A DNA stretch of 64,000 bases from positions 62,001 through 126,000 of the forward strand of contig NZ_JACHTM010000002.1 of the NCBI RefSeq assembly GCF_015354055.1, read 5' to 3'. The DNA is from Thermaurantiacus tibetensis. GTDB lineage: Bacteria; Pseudomonadota; Alphaproteobacteria; Sphingomonadales; Sphingomonadaceae. Below the pieces are notes generated by a model. It searched no databases and was not told where the DNA came from. It saw only the letters and a list, made by a program, of their open reading frames with translations. Position numbers and translations under genes: made by a program. Within the stretch, counting starts at the first letter, position 1. Each line of letters opens with the position of its first letter. Below, piece by piece: positions 27,619 through 36,294 of the stretch.

Positions 27619-28391
27619 TCCGATCCTTCGTTCGCTTGCGCGGCGCCCCGCGCGATGCCGGACTCCGCCCCCTCGCCCGGGTCCGCGCACGCGCCGGGCT
27701 CCGGCGGTGCCGATGTCCGTGCGTGCGGGAGCCGCCCGTAGGCACGAAGCCGCGCCAGGTCTGCCAAGACCCGCGCGGCCGCCCTGCCGTCCGTGATGCC
27801 GACGTGAACCATATTGTCACGGCCCAGCGCCCGGGACAAGCGCTCGCGCTCGATCGGCAGCCGGTAGCTCGACGGATTCGCCCGCCCGCCGCTGCGCAGC
27901 GCCTGCTCGAGCTTCGCCACCCCGTCGGCGGCCGCATCCCCGGCGTGGAGCAGGGCGACCAGCCGGCCGGCCCGGGCGGCGGCGTCGAGCTTCTCGGCGC
28001 CGAAGAGGAGGCGGCCGGCGCGATGCTCGAGCCCGAGACGAGCGAGGAAGCGCCGTTCGAGGCCGTCACCGATGCAGGCGGCGAGATCGGCCGGAACCGG
28101 GGGCGGCGGACGGCGCCAGGCGCGGGCGAGCGCCCGGGCAAGCGTGCCGCGCCGGACCGCCTCGGCGAGCATCGCGCCGTCGGCCGCAACCCAGGCGCCG
28201 CGGCCGGGCAGCCGAGCGGCGAGATCGGGGACGACCTGCCCGTCGGGCGCCTCGACCAGTCGGATGAGCGCCGCGCGCGGCGCCCGGGCGCCGGTCAGGA
28301 TGCAGCGCCGCTCCGGCCCCGCGCCGGAGTCGGCGGCGGGGCTCAGGACAGCCGGAGAGGCGGGCGCCGGCTCATGGACGGCGGAGCGCAT
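27615..28391 (-). CDS. rnpM: YlxR/RnpM family RNA-binding protein with L7Ae-like domain
   Basis: 258 residues. The YlxR (DUF448) domain covers about residues 26-100, with GPERRCILTGARAPRAALIRLV and LPGRGAWVAADG. A second domain (about 115-215) has the L7Ae-like ERRFLARLGLEHRAGRLLFG and KLEQALRSG pattern. The tail of about 40 residues is Pro/Glu-rich. In Bacillus the single-domain protein binds RNase P RNA; the two-domain alphaproteobacterial form is less studied, so the symbol is by family only. Between nusA (42-bp gap) and infB (4-bp overlap), its standard position. Confidence 0.9.
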   Translation of the reverse strand: MRSAVHEPAPASPAVLSPAADSGAGPERRCILTGARAPRAALIRLVEAPDGQVVPDLAARLPGRGAWVAADGAMLAEAVRRGTLARALARAWRRPPPPVPADLAACIGDGLERRFLARLGLEHRAGRLLFGAEKLDAAARAGRLVALLHAGDAAADGVAKLEQALRSGGRANPSSYRLPIERERLSRALGRDNMVHVGITDGRAAARVLADLARLRAYGRLPHARTSAPPEPGACADPGEGAESGIARGAAQANEGSE

Positions 28392-28433
28392 GCGCGCCTC
28401 CCGCCGGACCGAAGGGGGAAGGGGGCCGCCGCG

Positions 28434-29978
28434 TCACGCCGCGTCCTCGGCGAACCAGTGGGCGCGCGCGGCCATGATGATGGCGTTGCCCTGCTCTTCG
28501 GTCAGGTTGAAGGGGGCGAGCACGCCGGCGGGGATCTCGCGGCGCTTGTCGCCCTTGCCGATCAGCTCGTCGGTCGAGAGGTTGGCGAGGTCGTCGCGCG
28601 TGCGGATCCCCTTCTGGCCGAGGCGGACCAGCATCGCCTCGGTGAGGTAGGGCAGCTCGGCGAGCGCATCCTCCACGCCGAGCGCGCGGCGCTGTTCGCG
28701 CAGCGCCGCCTCGCGGCGCTCGATGGCCTCCTCGGCGCGGCGCTGCAGCTCGGCCGCGGTCTCCTCGTCGAGCCCCTCGATGGACGCGATCTCCTCCTGG
28801 TCGACGTAGGCCACCTCCTCGAGGCTGGTGAAGCCCTCGGCGACCAGCAGCTGCGCCAGCGTCTCGTCGAGATCGAGCTCGCGTTCGAAAAGCTCGGAGC
28901 GCTCGACGAACTCGCGCTGCCGCTTCTCGCTCTCGGCCGCCTCGGTCATGATGTCGATCTGGTGGCCGGTGAGCTGGCCGGCGAGGCGGACGTTCTGGCC
29001 GCGGCGGCCGATGGCGAGCGAGAGCTGGTCGTCGGGCACCACCACCTCGAGCCGGCCCTCCTCCTCGTCGATCACCACCTTCGTCACCTGCGCCGGCTGG
29101 AGGGCATTGACGACGAAGGTCGCGGTGTCCTCCGACCAGGGGATGATGTCGATCTTCTCGCCGGCAAGCTCCTGGACCACCGCCTGGACCCGGCTGCCGC
29201 GCATGCCGACACAGGCGCCCACCGGGTCGATCGAGCTGTCGCGGCTGACGACGGCGATCTTGGCGCGGCTGCCGGGGTCGCGGGCGCAGGCCTTGATCTC
29301 GATGACCCCGTCGTAGATCTCGGGCACTTCCTGCGCGAACAGCTTCTTCATGAACTCGGGGTGCGCGCGCGAGAGGAAGATCTGCGGGCCCCGGTTCTCG
29401 CGGCGGACCGACATGATGTAGGACCGCACCCGGTCGCCGACGCGCAGGACCTCGCGCGGGATCTGCTGGTCGCGGCGGATGACACCCTCGGCCCGGCCGA
29501 GGTCGACGACGATGTGGCCGAACTCGACCCGCTTCACCACCCCGGTGATGATCTCGCCCTCGCGGTCCTTGTACTCCTCGTACTGGCGCTCGCGCTCGGC
29601 GTCGCGGACCTTGGTCACGATGACCTGCTTGGCGGCCTGCGCGGCAATCCGGCCGAACTCGATGGGCGGCAGCGGGTCGATGATGAAGTCGCCGACCTTG
29701 GCCGACGGATCGCGGGCGCGTGCGTCGGCAAGGGCGATCTGCTTGAAGTGGTCGTCCACCTGCTCCACCACCTCGAGCACCCGCCACAGCCGGAGGTCTC
29801 CGCTGCGCGGGTCGATCTTGGCGCGGATGTCGTTGTCGGCGCCGTAGCGGGCGCGGGCAGCCTTCTGGATGGCTTCCTCCATCGCCTCGATCACGATCAT
29901 GCGGTCGATCGACTTCTCGCGGGCGACCGCGTCGGCAATCGCGATGAGTTCGGCCTTGTTGGCGGCAATCGGTGTCAT
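28434..29978 (-). CDS. nusA: transcription termination/antitermination protein NusA
   Basis: 514 residues. N-terminal RNA-polymerase-binding domain (1-130), S1 domain (GEIITGVVKRVEFGHIVVDLG), and KH1/KH2 domains with VGACVGMRGSRVQAVVQEL and DDQLSLAIGRRGQNVRLA. Two C-terminal acidic helix-hairpin repeats follow (ETLAQLLVAEGFTSLEEVAYV; LVRLGQKGIRTRDDLANLS). It modulates pausing and termination at the elongating polymerase. ATG 29978 overlaps the rimP stop by 4 bp. Confidence 0.97.
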   Translation of the reverse strand: MTPIAANKAELIAIADAVAREKSIDRMIVIEAMEEAIQKAARARYGADNDIRAKIDPRSGDLRLWRVLEVVEQVDDHFKQIALADARARDPSAKVGDFIIDPLPPIEFGRIAAQAAKQVIVTKVRDAERERQYEEYKDREGEIITGVVKRVEFGHIVVDLGRAEGVIRRDQQIPREVLRVGDRVRSYIMSVRRENRGPQIFLSRAHPEFMKKLFAQEVPEIYDGVIEIKACARDPGSRAKIAVVSRDSSIDPVGACVGMRGSRVQAVVQELAGEKIDIIPWSEDTATFVVNALQPAQVTKVVIDEEEGRLEVVVPDDQLSLAIGRRGQNVRLAGQLTGHQIDIMTEAAESEKRQREFVERSELFERELDLDETLAQLLVAEGFTSLEEVAYVDQEEIASIEGLDEETAAELQRRAEEAIERREAALREQRRALGVEDALAELPYLTEAMLVRLGQKGIRTRDDLANLSTDELIGKGDKRREIPAGVLAPFNLTEEQGNAIIMAARAHWFAEDAA

Positions 29979-30556
29979 TGGCGTACCTGTCCGGGTGTTC
30001 GGGTTGACCTGCGGCCGTCTGGCGCTTCCTCGACGACGACGTCCGCGCCGCGCATGTCGAGCGGAGCGGTCGCGGCAATCAGCGCATCCGTCAAGAGCAG
30101 TTTCGCGGTGCGGATGTCGGCAAAGGGCAGCCGCACCCGCCCGACCCCCTCGGCGTCGAGCAGGATGTCCTCGCCCGCAACGCCGGCCAGCGCGCCCTGG
30201 AAGCGCTTGCGGATCGCCCCGCCGATCGCGATCCCGTGGGCGAGCTCGATGCGCGCCTGGTGGGGCACGAAGCGGTCGAAGTCGGCCAGCCGGGTGAGCG
30301 GGCGGTCGATGCCGGGCGAGGAGACCTCGAGCCGGTAGGGCCCGGGAATGGGGTCCGCCGCCTCGAGCACCGGCGAGAGCGCGCGCGAGAGAGCCGCGCA
30401 CTGGTCGAGGTCGAGCTGGCCGGTCGCAGGGTCCTCGGCCATCACCTGGAGCGTGAGATCCCGCCCGCCCGACAGCTGCACGCGCACGAGCGCGAAGCCG
30501 GCAGCTTCCACCACCGGCTCGATGAGATGGCGAAGATCGGCGCGGTCGACAGCCAT
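29975..30556 (-). CDS. rimP: ribosome maturation factor RimP
   Basis: 193 residues, needed for 30S subunit maturation. Seen: LIEPVVEAAGFALVRVQLSGG, the family YRLEVSSPGIDRPLTRLADF, and the C-terminal SH3-like IRTAKLLLTDALI. I use Met 30556, since it gives the normal ten-residue lead before LIEPVV. Met 30613 is also downstream of the predicted transcription start; the first Met of the open frame (30640) lies inside the -10 box and is excluded. First gene of the rimP-nusA-rnpM-infB-rbfA operon. Confidence 0.93.
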   Translation of the reverse strand: MAVDRADLRHLIEPVVEAAGFALVRVQLSGGRDLTLQVMAEDPATGQLDLDQCAALSRALSPVLEAADPIPGPYRLEVSSPGIDRPLTRLADFDRFVPHQARIELAHGIAIGGAIRKRFQGALAGVAGEDILLDAEGVGRVRLPFADIRTAKLLLTDALIAATAPLDMRGADVVVEEAPDGRRSTRTPGQVRQ

Positions 30557-30639
30557 GTCCGAACGCCAACGGGCCTCCGCCCCCCCGGAGCCGATCTCCG
30601 GACGGTCCTGCATGAACGCGCCATGTAGGGGGCGACCCA

Positions 30640-30668
30640 TCTATAGGGTTTTGCGGGCGCGGTTGCAA
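30640..30668 (-). promoter_or_regulatory. promoter of the rimP-nusA-infB operon
   Basis: On the minus strand: TTGCAA (30663-30668), 17-bp spacer, TATAGA (30640-30645). Transcription would begin near 30632. It stands out as an AT-rich patch in the gap to the divergent hisG. It also rules out the ATG at 30640 as the rimP start. Confidence 0.7.
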
Positions 30669-30699
30669 CGGCGCGCCTGGCCCGGCAGAAGCGGCGGCC

Positions 30700-31380
30700 A
30701 TGCCACCCCTGCCGCCCGACCCGCCGCTCGTCCTGGCGCTGCCCAAGGGCCGGATCCTCGCCGAGGCGCTGCCGCTGCTTGCGCGCGCCGGCATCCGGCC
30801 CGACCCGGCGGTCGCCGACGAGGCCAGCCGGGCGCTCCGCTTCGGCACCTCGCGCGCCGGGCTCGAGGTCATCCGGGTGCGCAGTTTCGACGCAGCGACA
30901 TTTGTGGCCTTCGGCGCGGCGCAGCTCGGCGTGGTGGGGAACGACGTGGTGGCCGAGTTCGGCTATTCCGAGCTTTACGCGCCCCTTGACCTCGGCATCG
31001 GCCGCTGCCGGCTGTCGCTCGCCGGCCCCGCCGGCCGTGCCGTCGAGCTCGCCACGCGAAGCCATGTCCGCGTGGCCACCAAATATCCGGCACTGGCCAA
31101 GGCCTGGTTTGCCGCGCGCGGCATCCAGGCCGAGTGCATCCGCCTGAGCGGCGCGATGGAGCTTGCGCCCGCCATGGGCCTCGCCCCGCTCATCGTCGAC
31201 CTCGTCTCGACCGGCCGGACGCTTGCCGAGAACGGCCTCGTCGAGCACGCCGTCCTGCTCGAGGTGACGTCGCGCCTCGTCGTCAACCGGGTTGCGATGA
31301 AGACCAACCCCGCCGTCGGTGCGCTCGTCGACGCCGTCGCTGCCGCGGTGGCCGGGGCGCGGGCCGCCGAGGCCGCCTGA
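30700..31380 (+). CDS. hisG: ATP phosphoribosyltransferase, short form
   Basis: 226 residues, first step of histidine synthesis (ATP + PRPP to phosphoribosyl-ATP). Seen: [43 protein letters not shown] and [16 protein letters not shown] (PRPP-binding loop). The length is that of the short HisG, which in other bacteria needs the regulatory partner HisZ; hisZ is not in the window. Followed after 6 bp by hisD. Confidence 0.95.
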   Translation: MPPLPPDPPLVLALPKGRILAEALPLLARAGIRPDPAVADEASRALRFGTSRAGLEVIRVRSFDAATFVAFGAAQLGVVGNDVVAEFGYSELYAPLDLGIGRCRLSLAGPAGRAVELATRSHVRVATKYPALAKAWFAARGIQAECIRLSGAMELAPAMGLAPLIVDLVSTGRTLAENGLVEHAVLLEVTSRLVVNRVAMKTNPAVGALVDAVAAAVAGARAAEAA

Positions 31381-31386
31381 AGCCCC

Positions 31387-32682
31387 GTGCGGCGGCTGCG
31401 CACGCGAGACCCCGGCTTCGCGGCGGCCTTCGCCGCGCTGGTTGCCGACACGCGCGACGGCGGGACCGACCCCTCCGCCGACGTGGCGGCCATTCTCGGC
31501 CGGGTCCGCCGCGAGGGCTTCGCGGCGGTTGCCGACCTCACGCACCGGTTCGACGGCATCCGCCTGACCGAGGCGGATGCCGAAGTGCCGGCTGCCGAGC
31601 GGGCGGCCGCGGCCGCGCAAGTGGCAGCGCCCGTCCGTGCGGCGCTTGCGCTCGCGGCCGAGCGGATCCGCGCCTTCCATGCCGAGCTCCGGCCGGCCGA
31701 CCGCGCGCTGACCGATGCCGCGGGCGTGCGCATGGGGGTGCGCCACACACCCGTCGCCCGGGCCGGGCTCTACGTGCCGGGCGGCCGCGCCGCCTACCCT
31801 TCCTCGGTGCTCATGAACGCCATTCCGGCCGCCGTTGCCGGCGTCGGCGAGCTGGTGATGGCAACGCCCGTGCGGGGCGGGGCGCTGGTTCCGGAGGTGA
31901 TGCTGGCGGCCGAGCTTGCCGGAGTCGCGCGGGTGTTCCGCATCGGCGGCGCCCAGGCGATCGCCGCCATGGCCTGGGGCGTGGGCCCGGTCCCGCGCTG
32001 CGACGTGATCGTGGGGCCAGGGAACGCCTGGGTCGCCGAGGCGAAGCGCCAGCTCTACGGCGAGGTGGGGATCGACATGGTGGCGGGCCCGTCGGAAGTG
32101 CTGGTGGTGGCCGACCGGAGCGCGCCTGCTGCCCTCGTCGCAGCCGACCTCCTCGCCCAGGCCGAGCACGACCCGGCCGCCCAGGCCCTTCTCATGACCG
32201 ACAGCCCTGCCCTTGCCGATGCCGTCGAGGCCGAGGTGGAGCGGCTGCTGCCGACGCTCGCCACCGAGGCAGTCGCCCGCGCGAGCTGGGAGGCGCATGG
32301 CACCGCCATCCTTCTCGAGGATCTCGCCGAGGCGCCGGCGCTCGTCGATGCGCTCGCGCCCGAGCACCTGCAGCTGATGGTGGCAGAGCCTCGGCCGCTC
32401 GCGGCCGCCATCACGAACGCGGGCGCCATCTTCCTCGGCGCGATGACCCCGGAGGCGATCGGCGACTATGTCGGCGGGCCGAACCACGTGCTCCCCACTG
32501 GCCGGCGCGCCCGCTTCGCCTCGGGCCTCTCGGTTGCGGACTTCCTGAAGCGCACCACCTTCCTCGAGGTGCCCGAGGCCGCCTTCGGCCCCTTGGGCGA
32601 GGCGGCGGCGGCGCTTGCGGAGGCCGAGGGGCTTTCGGCCCACGCGCTCTCGGTCAGGCTGCGGCTGGGAAGGCCTGGTTGA
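31387..32682 (+). CDS. hisD: histidinol dehydrogenase
   Basis: 431 residues, catalyses the last two oxidations of histidine synthesis. Seen: ARAGLYVPGGRAAYPSSVLMNAIPA, the signature stretch DVIVGPGNAWVAEAKRQLYG, GIDMVAGPSEVLVVAD, AQAEHDPAAQA with Glu/His of the active site, and GPNHVLPTGRRARF. GTG start at 31387. The 3' end overlaps the convergent serine hydrolase gene by 29 bp. Confidence 0.96.
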   Translation: MRRLRTRDPGFAAAFAALVADTRDGGTDPSADVAAILGRVRREGFAAVADLTHRFDGIRLTEADAEVPAAERAAAAAQVAAPVRAALALAAERIRAFHAELRPADRALTDAAGVRMGVRHTPVARAGLYVPGGRAAYPSSVLMNAIPAAVAGVGELVMATPVRGGALVPEVMLAAELAGVARVFRIGGAQAIAAMAWGVGPVPRCDVIVGPGNAWVAEAKRQLYGEVGIDMVAGPSEVLVVADRSAPAALVAADLLAQAEHDPAAQALLMTDSPALADAVEAEVERLLPTLATEAVARASWEAHGTAILLEDLAEAPALVDALAPEHLQLMVAEPRPLAAAITNAGAIFLGAMTPEAIGDYVGGPNHVLPTGRRARFASGLSVADFLKRTTFLEVPEAAFGPLGEAAAALAEAEGLSAHALSVRLRLGRPG

Positions 32683-33961
32683 GCGCCTGCTGGAGCTCGC
32701 GCCCCACCGGAAAGCGGCTGCTCGGCAGATACTGGAGGAGCAGGACGACCGCGTAGCGGCGCACCGGGTCGACGTGGAACAGCGTGCCCGCAGCACCACC
32801 CCAGCCATAGACTCCGGCCGGGGTGCCTGCAGGGTCGGCGGCGCGGGTGTCGAACAGGGTGACCGAGCCGCCGGCCCCGTAGCCCGCCGGAGGCATGCCC
32901 GGGCCCGGCTGCCAGAAGACGCCGGGCTCGAGGAGGTTGCCCATGGCAAGCCGGGCGATGCCGGCGGGCAGCACCCGGCGGCCTTCGAACAGGCCGTCGT
33001 TGAGGAGCATCTGGGCAAAGGCGGCGAAGTCGCGCGCGGAGGAGACAAGGCCCGCGCCGCCGGCAAGGAGCGTGGGGCGCTGAAAATAGTCGCTCGCATC
33101 CGGGCCATCGACGCGCGTGGGCCGGTCGACCGGCGTCATGGTGGCAGGGTCGACCCAGCCGTAGGCGGCAGCGAAGCGCGCGCGGTCCGCCGGAGGGACG
33201 ACGAAGCCGGTCGACGCCATGCCGAGCGGGCGGAACAGGCGGCGCTCGAACAGCCGGTCGAGGGGCTCGCGCTCGCGCGCCTCGAGCATGGCGCCGACGA
33301 GGTCGAGGCCGACGGCGTAGCGCCAGGCGGTGCCGGGCTCGAACATGAGGGGAAGCGTGGCCAGCCGCGCGGCGAAGGTGGCAAGGTCCGGCGGCGGCGC
33401 ATCGCCTTCCCGAAGCGCAAGGCTGCCCGTCGGGGCCAGGCCCAGGCGGCGGTAGGCCTGCTCGAGCGGGCCGTCGCCGGAGATGGTGTAGGAGAGCCCC
33501 GCCGTGTGGGTGAGGAGGTGGCGCAGCCTCATGGGCCGCTCGGCCGGGCGCGAAGCCAAGTCCTTCGCCGGGTCGAGGAGGACCCGCATCTCCCGGTAGG
33601 CAGGGAAGACCTCGGCCACGGGCATGTCGAGGCCGAGGATGCCCTCGCCCACCGCCTGCATGGCGGCCATCCCGGTCACGCACTTCGTCATGGAGTAGAT
33701 GCGGAAGAGCGTGTCGGCATCGACGGCACGGCGGCCGCCGAATTCGGTCACGCCGGTTGCCAGATAGTCGGGCCGGAACCGCCCTGGCCTGACGAGGGCG
33801 AGGATGGCGCCCGGCACCCGGCCCTCTGCCACCTGGCGGTCGAGGAAGGCCTCGAGCGGGGCATAGCGGCTGCCGGCGCGGGCGAAGGCGGGCGCCGGTG
33901 CGGCAGCTGTCGCGAGTGCCGCGAGGAAGGCCCGGCGGTCGACCTGCCCGAACCCGCCCAT
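32654..33961 (-). CDS. serine hydrolase, beta-lactamase class C family
   Basis: 435 residues. The N-terminus has RRAFLAALATAAAPAPAFA, a Tat-like signal without the full twin-Arg consensus, so it is probably exported. Seen: SMTK (the SxxK nucleophile and Lys), HLLTHTAGLSY, and FQRPTLLAGGAGLVSSARDFAAFAQMLL. This is the esterase/EstB-like or D-aminopeptidase group rather than a true AmpC; its C-terminus is GWGGAAGTLFHVDP in place of KTG. ATG 33988 is in frame but would overlap the patatin gene by 19 bp; 33961 gives the more usual signal length. Confidence 0.85.
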   Translation of the reverse strand: MGGFGQVDRRAFLAALATAAAPAPAFARAGSRYAPLEAFLDRQVAEGRVPGAILALVRPGRFRPDYLATGVTEFGGRRAVDADTLFRIYSMTKCVTGMAAMQAVGEGILGLDMPVAEVFPAYREMRVLLDPAKDLASRPAERPMRLRHLLTHTAGLSYTISGDGPLEQAYRRLGLAPTGSLALREGDAPPPDLATFAARLATLPLMFEPGTAWRYAVGLDLVGAMLEAREREPLDRLFERRLFRPLGMASTGFVVPPADRARFAAAYGWVDPATMTPVDRPTRVDGPDASDYFQRPTLLAGGAGLVSSARDFAAFAQMLLNDGLFEGRRVLPAGIARLAMGNLLEPGVFWQPGPGMPPAGYGAGGSVTLFDTRAADPAGTPAGVYGWGGAAGTLFHVDPVRRYAVVLLLQYLPSSRFPVGRELQQALNQAFPAAA

Positions 33962-33969
33962 GCCGGCGG

Positions 33970-36276
33970 TCAGCGTCCCTCCTCCCATGCGTCAAGCCCC
34001 CCTTCGATCCGGTCGAGGAGCGGCCCGGCGGACCCCAGCCGGGCGCGCTCGGCGGCGACGATGGCACGGAACAGCCGCGCCTTCCAGCCATCGGCCGCAG
34101 CCCTTGCCGGGTGGTCGCCGGGCACGGCCGAGAGCAGGATGTCGACGAGCCGCTCGGCCGCATTGAGCCGGCCCCAGAGATAGTCGTTCTCGCGCCAGGC
34201 GCGGCTGAAGAAGGCGCCGAAGGCGTTGAGCCGCCAGCCCATGAGCTCGGGTGCGACGCCGCGGGCCGAAAGCAGCGCCATGTCGTCGGGCGAGATGCGG
34301 TCCACCTTGATGGCATCGAGGCTGTCCGGGTTGCCGTCGCCAAGCAGCGGCAGGAGCACGCTGTCGTAGAAGGGGTAGCCGAGCCAGTCCCGCACCACCG
34401 CGCGCCGCACGGGGCCGGGAAGGCCGGGGGCAGCGAGCGCCTGGAGGAGGGCGGAGTCGGCCGCGCGGTCGAGGGCCTCGAGCGCGAGATCGGCGGCAAG
34501 CCCCTCGAGCGCGGGCGCGGCCGCGGCGAAGTCCCCGGCCAGGAGCGCGCGGGCGGCGGCGCGGGTGCCGTCTGACAGGCGCGCAGCGGCGGCGGGCGCG
34601 GCATAGGTGGCGTCAGCTGCATAGGCCGCGGCCTTCAGCGCCTCGAGCGCGCGGCGGCTCGTCTCGTCGTGGGCCGCCTCGATGTGGGCGTTGAGCCGCC
34701 GGACGAGGAAGCGCAGCTTGCGCACCCGGTAGCCGAGGTCGAGCCGGTCCGGGTCCACGAGCGTGCCGCCGCGGGCAAGCCGGTCGGCGAGGTCACCGGG
34801 TGCTGCGGCGCCGGGCGCTGCGGTTGCGAGAAGGGCGGCGGCGTCGGCCAGCACCAGGGTGCGGCGCAGACCCCGGTAGGCGGCATGGGCGTAGCCCGCC
34901 TCCCTGGCGGCAAGCCGGGCAACGTGGCCACGCGCCCGGGCAAGCCGGGCAGGCGTCAGCGGCAGCAGCAGGAAGCGCGGGCCGACCGCCCGTGCGACAG
35001 CCGCCTCGACGTCGGGGGTCATGTCGTCGATGACCGCGCGGGTGCGGGCCGCGGCAGCGGACATGCGGGCGATCGTCTCGAGGTTGTCGCGGATCGGCTG
35101 TTCGCGGGGGATCTGGGCGAGCGCGCGGAGCATCGCCGTCAGGAACCCGGGCGGGCGGTTGCGGCCGAGCCCGCCGCCCAGCAGGTCCACGCCCGGCTTC
35201 GGGTCGATGTAGACGAAGCGCCGGTCCACCTCGCGGTAGGCGGGCTTGGCGCGGATGGCCTCGATCGCGGGGCCGAAGGGCGCGTTGTCGAGCACGCTGC
35301 CGTCGATGAGGAGCACCTCCTCGGCCGGCCGGTCGCCCTTGAGCTGGGTTTCGGCGAGCCACGCCCGGTCAGGCCAGTCGGCGCCCGTCTCGGCTGCGCG
35401 GGCGTCCACCTCGGCCAGCGAGGCGGCCGGAAAGGCGCCGGGAAAGGAGGAGGTGGCGCGCGCGGCAAAGACGAGGCTCAAGCGGCTCGCAAGCTGGCGG
35501 GGCGGCGCGCCTCCCTCCGGCCCAACCCGTGGGGCAGCGCCGGCGACCGGCGGCGCGCGGAAGGCGAGGATGCGCCGGTGCTCGGTCTCCTCGACGACCG
35601 GGGGGGAGTGGATCGGAATGGCCGTGCGGGTGCCGAAATAGTCGGTGACGGTGACGAAGAGGTCGAAGCCGAGCGTGGCCGGCAGCAGCGCGGGGCCGCG
35701 CGACCCCGTTTCCATGGCGGCGAAGGCCTCGTCGAGCATGGCCACCACGCGCGGGCCCGAAAACGGCGGCTTGAACCAGCGGCTCCGCACGAACCGGCCG
35801 AGCTTCTCGGCCACCTCCCGGCCCGTCCGGTCGGAGCGGAGGGTGGCGAGCGTCTCCGAGCGCTTCCGCGCGTACCAGGCGACCGGCTCCTTGTAGAAGG
35901 CAACGAAGCGGCTGCCGGGCCGCGCGTCGGGGTCGAGCAGGCGGTCGATGTCGGCCCCGTCGAGCCACATGTCGGTGACGGGGTCGAGGTCGAGCCCCTG
36001 GACGATGGCGGCGCCGAGGAGGATGCCGTTGATCCCCCCTGCGCTCGCGCCGGCGATCACGTCCACCACGACGCGCAGGTCGACGGCGGTGCCGAGCGCG
36101 TCGAGGAGTGCGCGCCAGACCGGCTCGCTGTCGCCGGCGGCAAGGCTTCGGCCCGCCTGACGCGCTTCGCTCGCCCGGAGCAGCTTCCAGAGCTCGCGGG
36201 TGACGCCGTGCATGTAGATGACGAGACTGATCCCGCCGTAGCAGACGAGGGCGAGGCGGAGCTCCTTCTCGCGCAT
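33970..36276 (-). CDS. patatin-like phospholipase with C-terminal DUF3376-type region
   Basis: 768 residues. The N-terminal patatin domain has LVCYGGISLVIYMHGVTRELWKL and the nucleophile elbow GASAGGING. The second dyad residue is in LLIDGSVLDNAPFGPAIEAI (DGS/DG). A helical region of about 350 residues follows and ends YDSVLLPLLGDGNPDSL and NDYLWGRLNAAERLVD, the layout of the patatin-related proteins found in sphingomonads and actinobacteria. It is a likely lipid acyl hydrolase; no signal peptide is seen. The downstream serine hydrolase on the same strand may be cotranscribed. Confidence 0.88.
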   Translation of the reverse strand: MREKELRLALVCYGGISLVIYMHGVTRELWKLLRASEARQAGRSLAAGDSEPVWRALLDALGTAVDLRVVVDVIAGASAGGINGILLGAAIVQGLDLDPVTDMWLDGADIDRLLDPDARPGSRFVAFYKEPVAWYARKRSETLATLRSDRTGREVAEKLGRFVRSRWFKPPFSGPRVVAMLDEAFAAMETGSRGPALLPATLGFDLFVTVTDYFGTRTAIPIHSPPVVEETEHRRILAFRAPPVAGAAPRVGPEGGAPPRQLASRLSLVFAARATSSFPGAFPAASLAEVDARAAETGADWPDRAWLAETQLKGDRPAEEVLLIDGSVLDNAPFGPAIEAIRAKPAYREVDRRFVYIDPKPGVDLLGGGLGRNRPPGFLTAMLRALAQIPREQPIRDNLETIARMSAAAARTRAVIDDMTPDVEAAVARAVGPRFLLLPLTPARLARARGHVARLAAREAGYAHAAYRGLRRTLVLADAAALLATAAPGAAAPGDLADRLARGGTLVDPDRLDLGYRVRKLRFLVRRLNAHIEAAHDETSRRALEALKAAAYAADATYAAPAAAARLSDGTRAAARALLAGDFAAAAPALEGLAADLALEALDRAADSALLQALAAPGLPGPVRRAVVRDWLGYPFYDSVLLPLLGDGNPDSLDAIKVDRISPDDMALLSARGVAPELMGWRLNAFGAFFSRAWRENDYLWGRLNAAERLVDILLSAVPGDHPARAAADGWKARLFRAIVAAERARLGSAGPLLDRIEGGLDAWEEGR

Positions 36277-36294
36277 GGGCGGCCCGGGCCGGGC

